Shown here: in pieces, positions 60,879 to 64,000 of the stretch
Position numbering within the stretch: the first letter of the stretch is position 1
How the letters are laid out: each line of letters opens with the position of its first letter
Assembly: GCA_015521705.1 (NCBI GenBank)
Contig: WANR01000036.1
Location: 84,763 to 148,762, forward strand
Source: Desulfurococcales archaeon
Lineage (GTDB): Archaea > Thermoproteota > Thermoprotei_A > Sulfolobales > Acidilobaceae
Reading direction: 5' to 3'
Length of the DNA: 64,000 nucleotides
Position numbers and translations under genes: made by a program
Notes under the pieces: generated by a model
The model's input: the letters and a program-made list of their open reading frames with translations, nothing else
What the model was told of the DNA's origin: nothing
Databases searched by the model: none

Positions 60879-61289
60879 CTATTGAAGACTCTTCGCATAC
60901 GAGTCTATGAAGGCCCTGAGAGTCTCCGGGGTTAGGGATCCTGACATAGAGTCCACTACACGGCCTTTTCTAGCCACGAGCAGTGTAGGCAGCCTCGAAA
61001 CATTGTATTTGTGGGCCAGCTCGTGGCTCCTATCAACGTCGACCCTCACTATTTTCGCCTTCAAGCCTTGGATGCCAAGAGATGCCTTCACGAGCTCGGG
61101 GACTAATCGTATGCATGGGGCACACCACTCCGCCGTGAAGTATATGAAAACTAGTTCATAGTCCCTGAGAAACTCTTCCAACCTTGGAGAATCCACTAGT
61201 GGCACCGGATCTCTCGCCAAGTATGTGTAGATATTACCCTTATGAAAGAGCGCCTTAAATACCTCTTCAGCCTCACTACCTGTCTGCAC
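60879..61289 (-). CDS. Thioredoxin
   Basis: A 136-residue thioredoxin. The active site is FTAEWCAPCIRLVPEL (about 50-65) with WCAPC rather than the more common WCGPC, followed by VDVDRSHELAHKYNVSRLPTLLVARKG (cis-Pro loop). A helical N-terminal extension of about 30 residues precedes the fold. It is close to the radical-SAM gene, though on the other strand. Confidence 0.92.
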   Translation of the reverse strand: MQTGSEAEEVFKALFHKGNIYTYLARDPVPLVDSPRLEEFLRDYELVFIYFTAEWCAPCIRLVPELVKASLGIQGLKAKIVRVDVDRSHELAHKYNVSRLPTLLVARKGRVVDSMSGSLTPETLRAFIDSYAKSLQ

Positions 61290-61489
61290 CCTGCAACACC
61301 CTAATAGTCTCCCCGGGGATCAGTTTTGTGCTGTGGGTTAGTTTTAAAATATTGATAATGCATTGAATTACGGAGTCCCCATAGCCGCGGCTCCCCCATG
61401 ACTTTGTATATATTCTTCATGTTTCAAAAGGTGAAAGCCTTAAATAGTGGCTAGCACCATATTATCTTTATACAGGCAGGTGGCTTGCC

Positions 61490-63283
61490 GTGGCCCTAAA
61501 AACGGTCACAAAACCAACACTGAAAGCTCCTCAAGATGTTGGAACTCTACCAGCTCCTGCAAGGCTTGTTAGGGAAAACGGTGAAGTCTATGTAGAGATA
61601 GCCGAGAAGAAGATTCCCATAGGAGGGCCGCTCCCGAAGCTGAGGCAAGGAGAGAAACACATAAGGGTGACGAGCAGCCTTTGCCCCTACTGTATGAGAC
61701 TACTACCCGCCCGTGTCTTCGATAGAGGGGGCAAGGTCTATATCAGGAAGATATGCCCTGACCATGGAGAGGTCGAGGAGCTCTACTTCGGAGACACTGA
61801 GATGTATCATAGGATGATGCAATTCGAGGAGACAGGTAAGGGCCCTGGGAAGGTTAAGGCATACCTAACACTGTCAGCCCCGTGCCCCTACAACTGTGGC
61901 CTCTGTAGCATGCACGAGAACCACACTGCACTCGCCAACCTAGTCATAACTAATAGGTGTAACATAGCGTGCTTCTACTGCTTCTTCTACGCCGAAAAGG
62001 CGGGCTACGTATACGAGCCCGAGATGGAGTTGCTGAGGTTCCAGGTTAGGCAGCTGAAGAAGCAAGGCTTCACCATGGTGGTACAGATAACTGGAGGAGA
62101 ACCGACAGTTAGAGAGGATCTAGTCGACATAGTGAGGATGCTTAAGGAGGAGGGCGTCAGACACGTGCAGCTCAACACTAACGCAATCAGGTTTGCCGAG
62201 CTCTACTTCGAAGACCCCGAGTACGCAGTTGAATACACAAGGCAGCTAAGACAAGCCGGTGTTAATACCGTCTACATGAGCTTCGACGGCGTGACGCCTA
62301 AGGTTAACTGGAAGAACCACTATGAGGTGCCCTTCGCTTTCGAAGTATTCAGGAAGGCTGGCATGACCAGCGTGGTCCTTGTACCGACAGTTATAAAGAC
62401 TATAAATGACCACGAGCTTGGGGACATAATAAGGTTCGCCTCGAAGCACATAGACATTGTTAGGGCCGTAAACTACCAGCCAGTAAGTCTTTCAGGGCAA
62501 ATGAAGAAGCATGAGAGGGAGAGGATGAGGATCACTATAGCAGACGCCATACACAGGATCGCGGAGCAGACAGACTACCAGGTACCGCCAGAAGCCTGGT
62601 TCCCCATTCCAGCGGCCGCTAAGTTTGCCAAGTTCATAGAGTCCGTTGTAACAACGCCTCAGTTCTGTATGAGCAACCACCCCATGTGCGGCGCAGGCAC
62701 CTACATATTCGTTGAGCGCGACGCTAGTGGCCTGCCAAAGAAGATAGTGCCCCTCACAGACTTCTTCGACGTAGTAGGCTTCATGGAGTGGCTAGACCAA
62801 AAGAGAATAGACATACTCAACGGCAGCAACAAGAAGCTAGCGCTCCTACGCGGCCTAATAGACCTGAGAAAGTTCGTGGACAAGTCCAAGCTACCTAAGG
62901 GCCTCAGCTTCGAGAAGCTACTAATAAACGTGTTCCTCAAGAGGAACTATGACGCCCTAGGAAAGCTGCACTACCACATGCTATTCCTGGGCATGATGCA
63001 CTTCATGGACCTCTACAACTACGACGTCACCAGAGTCAGGAGGTGCAACATACACTACCTATCCCCAGACGGCAGAGTCATACCCTTCTGCACCTTCAAC
63101 GTGATGGAGAAGCTCTATAGAGACTACGTCCAAGAGCAGTACAAACAGCCACTAGAACTCTACATAAAGGACCTAGAAACCAAGGCATTCAACCCAGGCG
63201 AGAAGTATAACAGAGCCAAGTACATCAAGATGATCAAGGAACACCCAATCTACAAGGAGGCATACAAAGGCATAATATTTTAA
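61490..63283 (+). CDS. tes: Radical SAM tetraether lipid synthase (Tes-like)
   Basis: A 597-residue radical-SAM enzyme of the MJ0619/Tes type, which joins two archaeol tails to make tetraether lipids. The radical-SAM motif is CNIACFYC; the N-terminal metal-binding domain has CPYCMRLLPARVF, CPDHGEV and CPYNCGLCSMHE, and the C-terminal part has CNIHYLSPDGRVIPFCTFN (extra cluster). AVQIT-like VVQITGGEP (about 200) is the GGE motif. The GTG start has AGGTGG six bases ahead, and a TATA-like CCTTAAATAG lies about 50 bases upstream. Confidence 0.88.
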   Translation: MALKTVTKPTLKAPQDVGTLPAPARLVRENGEVYVEIAEKKIPIGGPLPKLRQGEKHIRVTSSLCPYCMRLLPARVFDRGGKVYIRKICPDHGEVEELYFGDTEMYHRMMQFEETGKGPGKVKAYLTLSAPCPYNCGLCSMHENHTALANLVITNRCNIACFYCFFYAEKAGYVYEPEMELLRFQVRQLKKQGFTMVVQITGGEPTVREDLVDIVRMLKEEGVRHVQLNTNAIRFAELYFEDPEYAVEYTRQLRQAGVNTVYMSFDGVTPKVNWKNHYEVPFAFEVFRKAGMTSVVLVPTVIKTINDHELGDIIRFASKHIDIVRAVNYQPVSLSGQMKKHERERMRITIADAIHRIAEQTDYQVPPEAWFPIPAAAKFAKFIESVVTTPQFCMSNHPMCGAGTYIFVERDASGLPKKIVPLTDFFDVVGFMEWLDQKRIDILNGSNKKLALLRGLIDLRKFVDKSKLPKGLSFEKLLINVFLKRNYDALGKLHYHMLFLGMMHFMDLYNYDVTRVRRCNIHYLSPDGRVIPFCTFNVMEKLYRDYVQEQYKQPLELYIKDLETKAFNPGEKYNRAKYIKMIKEHPIYKEAYKGIIF

Positions 63284-63492
63284 GTGTGCCAGCCTCTTTT
63301 CTCTTTCCACGCCCAGCTTAGCCCCTCCTAAGGTTCTCCATAACCTTTTCCCTTTCATTATTATGTGGTTCTTTCCTAAGGCTCCACGGGAGGCATATAT
63401 AGAGTTGTTCAAGTGCAGACCAAATTACACGTATGGTTCTAGCTTTTAAACACTTTTAATAAATCCTTGTTATATAGGAGAGGTAGGTGCTG

Positions 63493-64000
63493 ATGAAGTA
63501 TGGTTTATTAGTATCGTTTACCGAGAATCTTGGAGAAGAGATACAGAGCCTGGCTGCTCTTCAATACTTACCTAGAGTAGATTACTTGTTGCTGAAAGAC
63601 TATATAGGCAAATTCAGATTAGGGGAGAAGCTAAAAGTTATTATGAATGGATGGTTTATTAACATGCCTAAAAACTGGCCTCCATCACCCGATATAATAC
63701 CATTATTTATCTCTTTTCACATCCACCCAGGTTCCGTTTGGAGAATTTTAGATCAGCGATATATTGGATATTTGAAAAAGCACGAGCCGATAGGTGCAAG
63801 AGACTTATTCACATATACTCTTCTAAAAAACTTTGATATAGAATCATATTTCTCTGGCTGCCTGACACTTACACTAGATTATAAATTCTCTAAATTACGG
63901 GATGAGAACTTACATGATAAGATAGTTTATGTGGACATACCCGATAACATCATAACGTCACTACCCTCTGAATGGAAGAAGAATTCGATCTTCTTAACGC
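63493..64000 (+). CDS. Polysaccharide pyruvyl transferase-family protein (partial)
   Basis: The frame opens at ATG 63493 and is still open at the window's right edge (169 residues visible). KYGLLVSFTENLGEEIQSLAALQYLPRVDYLL at the start (first 32 residues) and PIGARDLFTYTLLKNFDIESYFSGCLTLTLD (about 97-127) match the polysaccharide pyruvyl transferase fold. AGGTAGGTG lies just ahead of the ATG. The DNA is visibly richer in A+T than the rest of the window, and codon use leans to AT-ending codons, suggesting gene transfer of a surface-polysaccharide locus. Confidence 0.8.
   Translation, partial: MKYGLLVSFTENLGEEIQSLAALQYLPRVDYLLLKDYIGKFRLGEKLKVIMNGWFINMPKNWPPSPDIIPLFISFHIHPGSVWRILDQRYIGYLKKHEPIGARDLFTYTLLKNFDIESYFSGCLTLTLDYKFSKLRDENLHDKIVYVDIPDNIITSLPSEWKKNSIFLT

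Noticed and set aside
1..64000. CRISPR array, rRNA genes, complete insertion sequence
   Set aside because: I saw no evenly spaced direct repeats of the CRISPR kind, no rRNA segment, and no intact transposase. The only repeat cluster is the heptad-coding one at 20661-20765.

Overview
This window looks like the chromosome of a hyperthermophilic crenarchaeon (Thermoproteota), probably Desulfurococcales-like; this placement is inference from gene content and I could not run a phylogeny. Supporting signs: the archaeal GatD/GatE amidotransferase, archaeal EF-2, RNA polymerase subunits D and N, proteins S30e, L18e and L7Ae, a prefoldin, an XPF-type nuclease, a tetraether lipid synthase, archaemetzincin, intron-bearing tRNA, TATA boxes about 25 bases ahead of the first codon, GAGGTG-type ribosome binding sites, and many TTG and GTG starts.

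Layout. 1-6.2 kb: the end of a histone-deacetylase-family gene, a Tat-exported nitroreductase, a DUF2175 protein and gatDE. 6.2-10.6 kb: split tRNA-Arg(TCT), a THUMP protein, a phosphohexomutase, a membrane protein and an amidohydrolase. 10.8-14.6 kb (minus): nuoABCDH. 14.6-19.7 kb: EF-2 (minus), then prefoldin beta, a DUF3194 protein, a DHH phosphoesterase and XPF nuclease (plus), and a Rieske protein. 19.7-30.3 kb is the accessory part: a gene-poor stretch with a 58-codon frame, a coiled-coil PDDEXK-like protein, a STAND ATPase regulator, tRNA-Val, an MgtE-like transporter joined to two unknown membrane proteins, a DMT exporter, a 44-residue protein that is 70% glutamate, and a large cell-surface protein. 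30.4-36.9 kb (plus): nuoIJKMLN. 37-42.4 kb: a small basic protein, Clp1-type RNA kinase, FdhE-like protein, MBL-fold nuclease and pyrophosphatase. 42.7-47.7 kb: ribosomal and RNA polymerase genes. 47.7-52.8 kb: MEMO, then isoprenoid genes (GHMP-like protein, IPK, type 2 IDI, prenyl diphosphate synthase). 52.8-63.3 kb: PLP lyase, MATE pump, Dph6, egghead-like glycosyltransferase, tRNA-Ser, archaemetzincin, tRNA-Phe, sugar nucleotidyltransferase, S30e, crotonase, thioredoxin and tetraether synthase. The right edge enters A+T-rich DNA with a polysaccharide pyruvyl transferase.

How the genes work together. The two nuo blocks together encode an 11-subunit complex I core (A, B, C, D, H, I, J, K, M, L, N) with no NuoE, F or G, so the electron donor is probably not NADH through the usual module. 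The isoprenoid run (IPK, IDI-2, prenyl synthase) supplies precursors for membrane lipids that the tetraether synthase at the right end would join. EF-2 and Dph6 are substrate and final enzyme of diphthamide synthesis. The most unusual items are the glutamate-rich miniprotein, the unknown transporter-linked membrane cluster, the divergent GHMP-like protein in the mevalonate kinase position, and the split complex I.
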